Shown one piece after another: positions 56,549 to 64,000 of a DNA stretch of 64,000 nucleotides. Source of the stretch: Sulfurospirillum barnesii SES-3 (lineage in GTDB: Bacteria; Campylobacterota; Campylobacteria; Campylobacterales; Sulfurospirillaceae); the NCBI RefSeq assembly GCF_000265295.1, contig NC_018002.1:1302001-1366000 (forward strand). The letters run 5' to 3'. Below the pieces are notes generated by a model that saw only the letters and a program-made list of their open reading frames with translations, made no database searches and was not told the DNA's origin. Within the stretch, counting starts at the first letter, position 1. The number at the start of each line of letters is the position of its first letter. Made by a program: the position numbers and the translations under genes.

Positions 56549-58248
56549 GCTAAAAGTTCCTGTAACCTAGCAAGGGCTTCTTCTTTTTTAACCACGGTTT
56601 TTTCCAAACTTTTGCGCTCAACAATCTCCACAAAGCCCTCTTCTAGCTCTTTACCAACGATAAGCGCATACGGCAAGCCTATGAGTTCATAATCTTTCAT
56701 TTTAAAGCCAAAACGCTCATTTCTATCATCTAAAAGCACACTTAAACGCTCTTGTTTCAAAGCACTATAAATCTCTTCAGCATACGCACTTTGTGCCTCA
56801 TCTTTGCTATTAGAGACAATAATATCGAGTAGATAAGGAGCGGTTTGCTTGTTCCAAATACACCCTTTTTCATCATGGCTTGCTTCAATCATCACCGCAA
56901 CCAAACGACTCACACCCACACCATAACATCCCATGTAAAAAGGTTGTGCTTTGCCATTTTTATCTAAAAAGGTTGCGCCCATCGCTTTGGCGTATTTTTG
57001 ACCGAGTTGGAAAATATGCCCTACTTCAATTCCTTTAGTAATGCCAAGTCTTCCACCACAACATGCACATATATCGCCCTCTTTTACGGCAACAAGGTCG
57101 GCGTATCGCTCCTCTTTGAAGTTAAACATACCCACACCCACCATGTGGTAATCGGTTTCATTTGCACCACAAATAAGACTTTTGGCTTCTTTGAGTTCTA
57201 AATCTATGTAAAATTTTACACATTCTAACCCTACAGGTCCAATAAAGCCTGCTTTGAGTCCTGCACGTTCGACCTCTTCAAGACTGGCATCCACTAAATC
57301 AAGCGCAGCACACGCATTTTGCGCTTTGGTCTCTTGCAATTCATCGTTGCCTCTTACAAAGAAAACCACAACTTCTTCTTTGTCAATGTATATCGCTTTT
57401 TTAACCACGGCTTTAATGCTGTAAAATGCATCGACTTTAAAGAAGTTACACACATCTTCAATCGTTTTCATATCGGGTGTTTTAAACTTTGAAAGATTGG
57501 CTTCAGGCGCTTCAAGCGTGGTTATTTTAGGCGCACGTTTGGCCGCTTCAATGTTCGCAGCATAGGAACACTGCTCACACACCACAATGTCATCTTCACC
57601 GTTTTGCGCTAAGACCATAAACTCTTTACTGCCACTTCCACCAATAGCACCGCTATCGGCTTCAACCGCTCTAAAATCAAGTCCTAAACGGTTGAAGATG
57701 TTTGTGTAGGTTTGCTCCATCACCTCAAATTCGGCTTTCATGCTCGCTTCATCCTCATGAAAGCTGTAGCCATCTTTCATAATGAATTCTCGACCTCGTA
57801 AAAGCCCAAAACGAGGACGTGCCTCATCTCTAAATTTTGTGGTAATTTGGTACAAGTGCAAAGGGAGCTGTTTGTAGCTGTTAATGCGATTGCGCACCAC
57901 ATCTACCACTACCTCTTCGTGTGTTGGTCCGAGCACAAACTCATTCTCTTTTCTATCTTTAATACGACACAACTCTTTGCCAAAGACATCATAACGTCCG
58001 CTTTGTTTCCAAAGTTCAGCAGGGCTTACCACTCCCATTTGAATTTCTTGAGCGCCTGTGGCATCCATCTCTTCTTTCACAATGGTTCTAATTTTATCCA
58101 GAACGATTTTACCCATAGGTAGAAAATTGTAAAGCCCACTGCCTACTTGTGAAATAAATCCAGCACGTACTAAAAATTGATGACTTGGAAGTGTCGCATC
58201 CTTTGGTGCATCTTTGGTTGTTGGCGCATATAATTTCGAAAACTTCAT
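56545..58248 (-). CDS. proS: Prolyl-tRNA synthetase
   Basis: The 567-residue protein is the bacterial-type class II enzyme. Motif 1/2 regions are seen in [34 protein letters not shown] and [28 protein letters not shown] shortened INS editing domain spans about 225-380. Motif 3 is [17 protein letters not shown] and the anticodon-binding domain covers about 465-567. It charges tRNA-Pro. It overlaps hemA by 1 base and fxsA by 4 bases, so it is part of the same transcript. Confidence 0.95.
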   Translation of the reverse strand: MKFSKLYAPTTKDAPKDATLPSHQFLVRAGFISQVGSGLYNFLPMGKIVLDKIRTIVKEEMDATGAQEIQMGVVSPAELWKQSGRYDVFGKELCRIKDRKENEFVLGPTHEEVVVDVVRNRINSYKQLPLHLYQITTKFRDEARPRFGLLRGREFIMKDGYSFHEDEASMKAEFEVMEQTYTNIFNRLGLDFRAVEADSGAIGGSGSKEFMVLAQNGEDDIVVCEQCSYAANIEAAKRAPKITTLEAPEANLSKFKTPDMKTIEDVCNFFKVDAFYSIKAVVKKAIYIDKEEVVVFFVRGNDELQETKAQNACAALDLVDASLEEVERAGLKAGFIGPVGLECVKFYIDLELKEAKSLICGANETDYHMVGVGMFNFKEERYADLVAVKEGDICACCGGRLGITKGIEVGHIFQLGQKYAKAMGATFLDKNGKAQPFYMGCYGVGVSRLVAVMIEASHDEKGCIWNKQTAPYLLDIIVSNSKDEAQSAYAEEIYSALKQERLSVLLDDRNERFGFKMKDYELIGLPYALIVGKELEEGFVEIVERKSLEKTVVKKEEALARLQELLA

Positions 58249-59549
58249 TACTTCACTCCCATTTGGTATTCACATTTATATAAATTCATGCGTTTGGTCT
58301 GATCTTCGTTGATATTAAAAATATATTGAACGGCTTGAACCACCGTATCGGCTTCTGGCTTTTCAGCGACATCTTTAAGATTTTTGGTTGGAGAGTGCAA
58401 AAAGGAGTTAAAGGCATGGTGCATGACTTTTGAGACATGCTCATACAAGGACTCAGGGATATACCCTTTTTTGATGGCTTTTTCAAGCTCTTGGATAGCA
58501 CACTCTTTTGCATGATCACGTATCTCTTTAATAATAGGGTCCACACACATACTCTGAAGCCATTTAAAAAAGTCCATCGTGGAGCGGCCTACAATGCGAT
58601 ACGCAATTGTCGCTTGCTCTTCTCTTAAGGACATATTTTTAATCACAATTTCTTCAAGGTCATCCACAGCATACACATGCAAATCTTTATGTTCATGCAC
58701 TTCAATATCACGAGGGACTGCTATATCAAACCAATAGCGTGAGAACTCTCGCTCTTCAACCATATCATCGGTAATCACACTGTGCGGGGCACCTGTGGCA
58801 GAAAAGACCAAACGGTAGCGGTTAATATATTCAGTAAGCTTAGCATAAGGAGCGACTGTGGCAAGTTCGCCTAATTCAGAGGCTAAGGCTTGTGCGTGTT
58901 CAAGGTTGCGGTTAATAATAATAATATTGACACCACTTGCAATGAGATGCTTTGCGGCTAACTGGCTCATCTCCCCCGCACCAATGACAAGCGCTGTTAA
59001 ACCACCTATGTTGCCTAGTAAATCTTTCGCTTTACTTACAGCCACACTCGAGACGGAAACAGGACTTTTGGAGATGTCTGTACGACTACGCACTTCTGCG
59101 GCACAGCGAAATGCATGGTGCATGGCACGACCTAGTTTTTGCGCACAGTAGCCATTTTCAAAGGCAAATTTAAACGCATCTTTGAGCTGCCCCGCAATTT
59201 GTGTTTCACCCACAACCAGACTGTCCAAAGAAGAACACACACTAAAGAGATGATGAATCGCTCCATTATCTTCATAAATGTCAGCCCTGCCCTCTAACTC
59301 TTCACGTGAAAGCGTTGAAATATCGCTTAAAAGATCAAAAATAGTATGCAAAGAGACTTGACAATCTACCACACTGGCAATCACTTCAACCCGATTACAT
59401 GTAGAAAGTAAAATGACTTCGTTAACAGGCTCACAGGCAATTAAGGCTGCCATAAAATGTCGACTCTTCTCTTCCGTATTAAAGGCTAATTTCTCACGAA
59501 TGGAAATATCGGTATTCTTATGCGTAAAACTAATGGTAAGGTAGTGCAT
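58248..59549 (-). CDS. hemA: Glutamyl-tRNA reductase
   Basis: HemA reduces glutamyl-tRNA to glutamate-1-semialdehyde, the first step of the C5 haem pathway. The 433-residue protein has the catalytic Cys in [10 protein letters not shown] (near residue 50), [17 protein letters not shown], the NADPH-binding [17 protein letters not shown] and the C-terminal dimerisation helices. It starts at ATG 59549, overlapping the polyprenyl synthase stop by 1 base. It heads the haem genes of the operon with hemC further down. Confidence 0.95.
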   Translation of the reverse strand: MHYLTISFTHKNTDISIREKLAFNTEEKSRHFMAALIACEPVNEVILLSTCNRVEVIASVVDCQVSLHTIFDLLSDISTLSREELEGRADIYEDNGAIHHLFSVCSSLDSLVVGETQIAGQLKDAFKFAFENGYCAQKLGRAMHHAFRCAAEVRSRTDISKSPVSVSSVAVSKAKDLLGNIGGLTALVIGAGEMSQLAAKHLIASGVNIIIINRNLEHAQALASELGELATVAPYAKLTEYINRYRLVFSATGAPHSVITDDMVEEREFSRYWFDIAVPRDIEVHEHKDLHVYAVDDLEEIVIKNMSLREEQATIAYRIVGRSTMDFFKWLQSMCVDPIIKEIRDHAKECAIQELEKAIKKGYIPESLYEHVSKVMHHAFNSFLHSPTKNLKDVAEKPEADTVVQAVQYIFNINEDQTKRMNLYKCEYQMGVK

Positions 59550-60445
59550 TAAAAATTCCTCTCAATCATCTCTTTCATAATGGAACATAATCCCAAATCT
59601 TCTTCATCTTTTATTGCATCTAAGGCTTCAAATCCTAATGCTTTTGCATACGCAATTGAATCATTTAAAGCATTGGTTTCGTGCATTTTTGTTTTAATCC
59701 AAAGGCTTTGTGTTTCATTGAGTTCTGTTTGAAATAATGAGCATAAATAGGTTTGATCTTCAGCATTCAAACGACGGTACATGTAAAGATATGGCAAGGT
59801 CGTTTTGCCTTCTTTAAAATCATTTAATGAAGGTTTTCCAAGCACTTCACTGCTTTGGGTTATATCTAAAATATCATCAATAATTTGAAACGCTAAGCCT
59901 AAATTTTTACCATAAAGCGCATAAATATCACCTTTTTTGCCGCAAAGAAGAGCAGCAGCTTTTGCAGATGCTTCAATTAAAGAGGCTGTTTTTTTATAAA
60001 TCATGTCAAAATAAAGCGCTTCATTGGCATTAAAAGCGTGTGAGAGTTCAACATCCAAAAGTTCTCCCACTGACAAAAGGGCAACCGCATTGGAAAGTGT
60101 ATACGCAACTTCATGTGGCATCGTGGTCAGTTCGCTAAAGCCTTTAGAATAGAGAATATCGCCTAACATAATGGCAGTCTTATTGCCAAAGAGTGCATTA
60201 ATAGACTTTTCCCCACGTCTGCTCAAGGCATCATCAATCACATCATCGTGCAGTAAACTTGCAGCATGAATCAACTCTACAATAGCAGCAAGTTTCAAAG
60301 AAACCTCACTTACCCCTGCGATTTTCAAGATTAACTTTGCACGTAAACGCTTCCCTTTTGGAACCCTGTGTAAGAGTTCAACACTCCGTTTATCTCCCAA
60401 AGAGGAGACCATTTCTACCATTAAGTTTTCAACTTTTTCTAACAC
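59549..60445 (-). CDS. Polyprenyl diphosphate synthase
   Basis: The 298-residue protein belongs to the trans-prenyltransferases, with the first aspartate-rich motif LLHDDVIDDALSRRG (about 66-80), second motif QIIDDILDITQSSEVLGK (about 192-209) and KTASLIEASAKAAALLCG between. The start is a GTG at 60445 with AGGA six bases upstream; an internal ATG at 60421 is possible. Such enzymes build the isoprenoid tail of quinones (octaprenyl class). This suits a phylum that uses menaquinone and fits the ubiD gene in the operon. Chain length cannot be read reliably. Confidence 0.88.
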   Translation of the reverse strand: MLEKVENLMVEMVSSLGDKRSVELLHRVPKGKRLRAKLILKIAGVSEVSLKLAAIVELIHAASLLHDDVIDDALSRRGEKSINALFGNKTAIMLGDILYSKGFSELTTMPHEVAYTLSNAVALLSVGELLDVELSHAFNANEALYFDMIYKKTASLIEASAKAAALLCGKKGDIYALYGKNLGLAFQIIDDILDITQSSEVLGKPSLNDFKEGKTTLPYLYMYRRLNAEDQTYLCSLFQTELNETQSLWIKTKMHETNALNDSIAYAKALGFEALDAIKDEEDLGLCSIMKEMIERNF

Positions 60446-60453
60446 TTAAAATC

Positions 60454-60918
60454 CTACGGTTTCTTTTTTGATTTAAATTCAACTTCAATGCGTTGCTGAT
60501 TATCTTCTATAAATATATCTAAAATTGCCTCACGATTCCTTTGATCAAAGTCAGCAAAAACAATTTTAGCGTAGGTTTGCGCTAGCATTTTATTCTCACC
60601 ATCGGGCAATAAAGGAATCACAATACTCTGTAAAGGATACTTTTTTTCTAAAACATATTGAGTCGGGTATCCTCTATAGTTTACTAAAAGAGTCAACATG
60701 TTATTGGTAAAGAGTGTCCATCGTAACACCAAAAGATATTCATTATTGGGGTTTTCTGCGGTGGGTTTTTTTGTAACCTCTTTACGATTAATAAATACCG
60801 AACCTATTTCGTCTTTTTTTAGTATAAATTGATGCTGGTATTCGTACTCTAGTGGTGCTGCCATAAGCGAAAATGCGCCTAACAAAACACCGCAAATAGA
60901 CAAAAAAAATTTACTCAT
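60454..60918 (-). CDS. Exported protein of unknown function
   Basis: The 154-residue protein has a signal peptide (SKFFLSICGVLLGAFSLMAAPLE) and a mature part of beta-strand character with KPTAENPNNEYLLVLRWTLFTNNMLTLLVNYRGYPTQYVLEKKYPLQ. The function is not recognised. The neighbour order (DUF2018 gene before, prenyl synthase after) is conserved in C. jejuni as I recall. Its ATG overlaps the DUF2018 stop by 8 bases. Confidence 0.75.
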   Translation of the reverse strand: MSKFFLSICGVLLGAFSLMAAPLEYEYQHQFILKKDEIGSVFINRKEVTKKPTAENPNNEYLLVLRWTLFTNNMLTLLVNYRGYPTQYVLEKKYPLQSIVIPLLPDGENKMLAQTYAKIVFADFDQRNREAILDIFIEDNQQRIEVEFKSKKKP

Positions 60919-61189
60919 TTTGGCTTAAAATATCTCCCATCAATGCAATAAAGAGATTATTATTGCGCTCTAAAATAGCATCGGGATTGCCCAAAAGTGT
61001 GCCTTGAATCTGCTCTTCTAATACCGCTTCGCCCAGAGTTTTTTCCAATAAAAGCTCCATAGCGTTATACCTGTCGATGCATTGTAGCAGTTTATTTTTA
61101 ACAAGTTCTCTGTTTGCGTGAAAAAGAATATCAAAAAATTTACTTTGCGGTGTTCCCATTAAAAAATCATCGTCATCTTCGTATACCAT
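60911..61189 (-). CDS. DUF2018-family small protein
   Basis: The 92-residue protein (MVYEDDDDFLMGTPQSKFFDILFHANRELVKNKLLQ) is acidic and helical; it looks like the DUF2018 family that is restricted to Campylobacterota. It is the first gene of the minus-strand haem/isoprenoid operon. The role is unknown. Confidence 0.75.
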   Translation of the reverse strand: MVYEDDDDFLMGTPQSKFFDILFHANRELVKNKLLQCIDRYNAMELLLEKTLGEAVLEEQIQGTLLGNPDAILERNNNLFIALMGDILSQNE

Positions 61190-61262
61190 TTTGGCTCCTT
61201 TGGATGAGAAAATTATAGCTTTTATCTTCTGAAAAAAGGCTTCTGTTATCTTCTTTTATACG

Positions 61263-61297
61263 ATAAGTCTAACTAACACCGTGTTAGTTAGACTTAT
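61263..61297. repeat. Perfect 17-bp inverted repeat with one-base centre
   Basis: The left arm begins ATAAGTCTAAC and the right arm ends GTTAGACTTAT; every pair of the 17 matches. It lies 74 bases upstream of the DUF2018 gene start, and no gene ends near it. It may be a regulator-binding site or a long hairpin in a leader RNA. Confidence 0.7.
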
Positions 61298-61546
61298 TAA
61301 ACAGCCTATTTTCGAACAATTAAAATCACTATAAAATGGCTATTTACATATAATTTTATGCATAATAATCTGTATAAAAATGATTGTTAGTTGATTGATT
61401 CTGTTTTTGATAAAGCGTAATATTTCTCCTTGCATTGACATGACATGCAACGTTACATGTAAACACTATTACACCATCACACTCCCCTCTTCTCTTATAA
61501 AAATCAATCCATACTTTTTTAATTACTACTTTTTTGATAAAGTTAC

Positions 61547-61575
61547 TTGACATTAAAAAAAAAATAGTTTATACT
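61547..61575 (+). promoter_or_regulatory. Near-consensus sigma-70 promoter for metY
   Basis: TTGACA (61547-61552) and TATACT (61570-61575) are spaced by exactly 17 bases, 30 bases before the metY ATG. The leader is therefore short, leaving no room for a riboswitch; control probably acts through repressor binding, for which the downstream Rrf2 gene is a candidate. Confidence 0.7.
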
Positions 61576-61605
61576 TCCAGCATGAAAACCAAAAAAGGAT
61601 AAACA

Positions 61606-62868
61606 ATGAATCAAGAAACACTCGCACTGCATTACGGTTATGATAAACAGCAGTTTGGAACAATGTCTGTACCTATTTACCAAACCACTGCGTATGATTT
61701 TGGTTCTGCAGAAACAGCTGCCAATCGTTTTGCCCTCAAAGAGTTGGGACCTATTTATACTCGTTTGAATAACCCCACCACTGATGTCCTAGAAGCACGC
61801 ATTGCAGCACTTGAAAATGGAGAAGCGGCGATTGCAACCGCAAGTGGGCAAGCGGCGATCTTTTTTGCGATTGCAAACTTAGCAGAAGCTGGCGATAACA
61901 TCCTCGTTGCGAAGAAAATTTACGGGGGTGCCACCACACTTTTAACCCATACAATTAAACGTTTTGGCATCACCGCAAAAGTCTTTGAGAGTGATAATGC
62001 TGATGATTTGGAGGCCTTGATTGATGATAAAACCAAAGCGATTTTCTTTGAAACGCTTTCCAATCCACAAATTGCTATTCCAAATATCGAAAAAATCGTC
62101 GCAATCGCTCAAAAATACAACATTATAACCGTTGCGGACAACACCGTAGCAACGCCTATTTTGTTCCAACCGCTCAATCATGGCATTGATGTGAGTGTTC
62201 ACAGTGCGAGTAAGTACATTTCAGGGCAAGGCAGTGCAATCGGTGGTTTGATTGTGGAAGCCAAAGGACTTAATGCCAAGCTCATTGGCAATCCACGCTA
62301 CCCACACTTTAATGAACCTGATGAGAGTTACCATGGATTGGTGTATGCGGATTTGCCATTTCCTATCTTTTCACTCAGGATTCGCCTTTCACTCATTCGT
62401 GACATCGGAGCAACCATTGCACCGTTTAACTCTTGGTTACTGATTCAAGGACTTGAAACGCTTTCCTTACGTGTCAAAGAGCATTCACGCAATGCCTATA
62501 AAGTAGCATCCTTTCTAAAATCGCATCCAAAAGTGAAGAAAGTCTCGTACCCAGGATTAGAAAGTGATCCTTTACATGTAAGAGCAAAACAGTATTTTAC
62601 TGATGCTCAAACATCAGGACTTTTAAGCTTTGAAGTAGAGGATTTGGAATTTGCAAAACATATTCTAAACAGCACTAAAATTTTCTCAGTAGTCGTCAAC
62701 ATTGGGGACTCAAAATCCATCATTACGCATCCTGCGAGCACTACACATCAACAGCTTTCCGTTGAAGAGTTAGAAAAAGCTGGTGTAAAAGCAGGACTGA
62801 TTCGCCTTAGCATTGGGCTTGAAAATGCGGATGATTTAATTCATGATTTAAAAATTGCGTTAGGATAA
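61606..62868 (+). CDS. metY: O-acetylhomoserine sulfhydrylase
   Basis: The 420-residue protein is a PLP enzyme of the Cys/Met metabolism family, longer than MetB as is usual for MetY. It has the signature YTRLNNPTTDVLEARIAALENGEAAIATASGQAA and the PLP-lysine segment VHSASKYISGQGSAIGG (near residue 205). MetY joins sulfide to O-acetylhomoserine to form homocysteine. ATG 61606 follows AAAAAGGAT. It starts the sulfur operon, with an Rrf2 regulator 9 bases after its stop and cysK next. Identification is secure. Confidence 0.93.
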   Translation: MNQETLALHYGYDKQQFGTMSVPIYQTTAYDFGSAETAANRFALKELGPIYTRLNNPTTDVLEARIAALENGEAAIATASGQAAIFFAIANLAEAGDNILVAKKIYGGATTLLTHTIKRFGITAKVFESDNADDLEALIDDKTKAIFFETLSNPQIAIPNIEKIVAIAQKYNIITVADNTVATPILFQPLNHGIDVSVHSASKYISGQGSAIGGLIVEAKGLNAKLIGNPRYPHFNEPDESYHGLVYADLPFPIFSLRIRLSLIRDIGATIAPFNSWLLIQGLETLSLRVKEHSRNAYKVASFLKSHPKVKKVSYPGLESDPLHVRAKQYFTDAQTSGLLSFEVEDLEFAKHILNSTKIFSVVVNIGDSKSIITHPASTTHQQLSVEELEKAGVKAGLIRLSIGLENADDLIHDLKIALG

Positions 62869-62877
62869 GGAGAAACC

Positions 62878-63291
62878 ATGTCACTGCTTTCAACCAAAGG
62901 AATGTATGGCTTAAGTGCCATGTACCAGCTTTTTTTATCGAAAAGCGATAAACCTTTACAAATTAAGGAGATTTCCTCACGTGCGGAGATTCCTCAAAAC
63001 TACCTTGAACAACTCTTGATTTTATTGCGTCAAGCAGGTCTGGTGAACAGTGTTCGAGGGGCGTATGGTGGCTATTTACTCGCTAAATCAGCAGAAGATA
63101 TTTTGATTAAAGATATTCTTATCGCATTGGAGGGAAATTTGCTCATCCTTGATAGTGAGATAAAAGACCCTGTCTTACGCCTTTTTTATGAAGAGTGTAA
63201 TACCAAATTGCAAGAAATTTTCAATGTGCCTTTGTCCGAATTTAACACGTACTCAGAGCGTCTGAGCCAACAACTAAACTACAGTATCTAA
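62878..63291 (+). CDS. Rrf2-family transcriptional regulator (CymR-like)
   Basis: The 137-residue protein has the Rrf2 winged helix (STKGMYGLSAMYQLFLSKSDKPLQIKEISSRAEIPQNYLEQLLILLRQAGLVNSVRGAYGGYLLAKSAEDI). Only one Cys is visible (EECNTK) and not the three-Cys cluster ligands of IscR/NsrR, so it probably has no 2Fe-2S centre. It resembles CymR, which with cysteine synthase controls cysteine genes. Lying between metY and cysK supports control of sulfur assimilation by sensing O-acetylserine or cysteine; this is inference. Confidence 0.87.
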   Translation: MSLLSTKGMYGLSAMYQLFLSKSDKPLQIKEISSRAEIPQNYLEQLLILLRQAGLVNSVRGAYGGYLLAKSAEDILIKDILIALEGNLLILDSEIKDPVLRLFYEECNTKLQEIFNVPLSEFNTYSERLSQQLNYSI

Positions 63292-63306
63292 TCTAAGGAG
63301 ATTCTT

Positions 63307-64000
63307 ATGTATGCACACAATGTTACAGAACTTATCGGAAATACCCCTCTTGTCAAACTCAACCATGCTTCTTTAGCATCCAATGCGTTGATTTTGGGAA
63401 AATGTGAGTTTTTAAACCCCTCTCATTCGGTCAAAGATCGCATTGGGTTTAATATGATTAAAACAGCGTTGGAGAAAGGCTTGATTGATAAACATTCTAT
63501 TATTATTGAGCCAACCAGTGGAAATACAGGTATTGGACTTGCCACCGTGTGTGCAAGCTTAGGCTTAAAGCTTATTCTCACTATGCCCAGTTCCATGAGT
63601 TTGGAACGTCGTAAGCTTTTAGCAGCGCTTGGGGCGGAACTGGTATTAACAGAGCCAACACTGGGTATGAGAGGTGCGGTTGAAAAAGCGACAGAACTCT
63701 CTAAAGAGACACCAAACTCCTTTGTGCCACAACAATTTGCCAATGAATCCAATCCAGCGATTCATTACGCCACAACCGCAGAGGAAATTTGGAAAGATAC
63801 AGAGGGCAAAATTGATATTTTTGTTGCAGCAGTAGGTACAGGAGGAACCATTACAGGAACAGGTAAACGCCTGAAAGAGCTTAATCCTAACATTCAAATT
63901 ATTGCCGTAGAGCCTGAGAGCTCTCCTGTACTTTCAGGTGGAAACCCAGGACCGCATAAAATTCAAGGTATTGGTGCAGGTTTTGTTCCTGCCGTTTTGG
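63307..64000 (+). CDS. cysK: Cysteine synthase, cut by window end
   Basis: ATG 63307 ([25 protein letters not shown]) follows TAAGGAG. The PLP-binding Lys is in [15 protein letters not shown] (near residue 44), the substrate loop is [14 protein letters not shown], and the PLP phosphate loop GTGGTITG lies near residue 180. About 231 codons are visible, and the rest runs past 64000. It makes cysteine from O-acetylserine and sulfide. In other bacteria CysK partners with CymR; here both genes are adjacent. Confidence 0.93.
   Translation, partial: MYAHNVTELIGNTPLVKLNHASLASNALILGKCEFLNPSHSVKDRIGFNMIKTALEKGLIDKHSIIIEPTSGNTGIGLATVCASLGLKLILTMPSSMSLERRKLLAALGAELVLTEPTLGMRGAVEKATELSKETPNSFVPQQFANESNPAIHYATTAEEIWKDTEGKIDIFVAAVGTGGTITGTGKRLKELNPNIQIIAVEPESSPVLSGGNPGPHKIQGIGAGFVPAVL

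Larger units (their letters stand above)
61190..61605. other. Divergent regulatory region with perfect 35-base palindrome
   Basis: This 416-base region between the DUF2018/haem operon (minus) and the metY operon (plus) has no gene. It holds a perfect 17-bp inverted repeat (61263-61297), one palindrome copy (61453-61462), and the metY promoter (61547-61575). No SAM riboswitch or T-box fold was recognised. Confidence 0.5.

Noticed and set aside
61190-61605. SAM riboswitch upstream of metY
   Set aside because: The promoter is only 30 bases from the ATG, leaving no leader, and the upstream palindrome is a single simple stem.

Overview
The window looks like chromosome of a Campylobacterota species, most likely Sulfurospirillum or a close relative. 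This rests on gene content and on two blocks whose order I recall from Campylobacter jejuni and Helicobacter pylori: tgt / TrkA-like / aroB / MscS / mtaB / FtsH-like at 1-7953, and ubiD / hemC / fxsA / proS / hemA / ispA / small genes / DUF2018 at 53041-61189. No database search was run. The DNA is AT-rich, genes are tightly packed with many ATGA-type overlaps, and I saw no rRNA, tRNA or CRISPR.

Layout. 1-9415: tRNA modification (tgt, mtaB), shikimate (aroB), a mechanosensitive channel, an FtsH-like AAA protein whose zinc motif is lost, a BioV-like esterase, a thioredoxin-like protein and a pseudouridine synthase. 9529-13776: small accessory genes, namely GrpB family, an AT-rich radical SAM/SPASM pair, a Qnr-like pentapeptide protein and an exported GlcG/HbpS-like protein. 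13929-15798: PnuC-type transporter, small-molecule kinase, peptide deformylase. 15823-21494: TetR-controlled RND efflux operon with a one-base frameshift in its tolC-like gene. 21500-24569: small unknowns and a soluble FIST-domain chemoreceptor. 24946-36076: two autotransporters around a divergent two-component system, then a two-partner secretion pore. 36109-43607: FhaB/CdiA-like exoprotein, a coupled small lipoprotein, an orphan toxin-like C-terminal module and a truncated membrane protein. 43511-45337: truncated IS256 transposase followed by a RAYT gene bounded by inverted repeats. 45512-52918: membrane protein, LysE exporter, dCache chemoreceptor, lactate utilisation genes (lutC and a lutB-lutA fusion), desulforubrerythrin and an unknown. 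53041-61189: haem/isoprenoid/proS operon on the minus strand. 61606-64000: sulfur assimilation (metY, Rrf2 regulator, cysK, cut by the window end).

The surface-exposed cluster (24.9-45.8 kb) appears to be one accessory locus: autotransporters, a probable local regulator pair, a secretion pore with its large substrate, and the toxin/immunity-like and mobile remnants typical of contact-dependent inhibition loci. The flanks are housekeeping.

The most unexpected signal is not a gene. A perfect 10-bp palindrome, TTACATGTAA, usually inside CTTTACATGTAAAG, occurs about 33 times by eye. It lies inside unrelated genes, where it reads Leu-His-Val-Lys or Phe-Thr-Cys-Lys, and between genes. At this base composition far fewer than one copy is expected. 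It behaves like a highly iterated palindrome or uptake/organisation signal and is absent from several stretches that look acquired.
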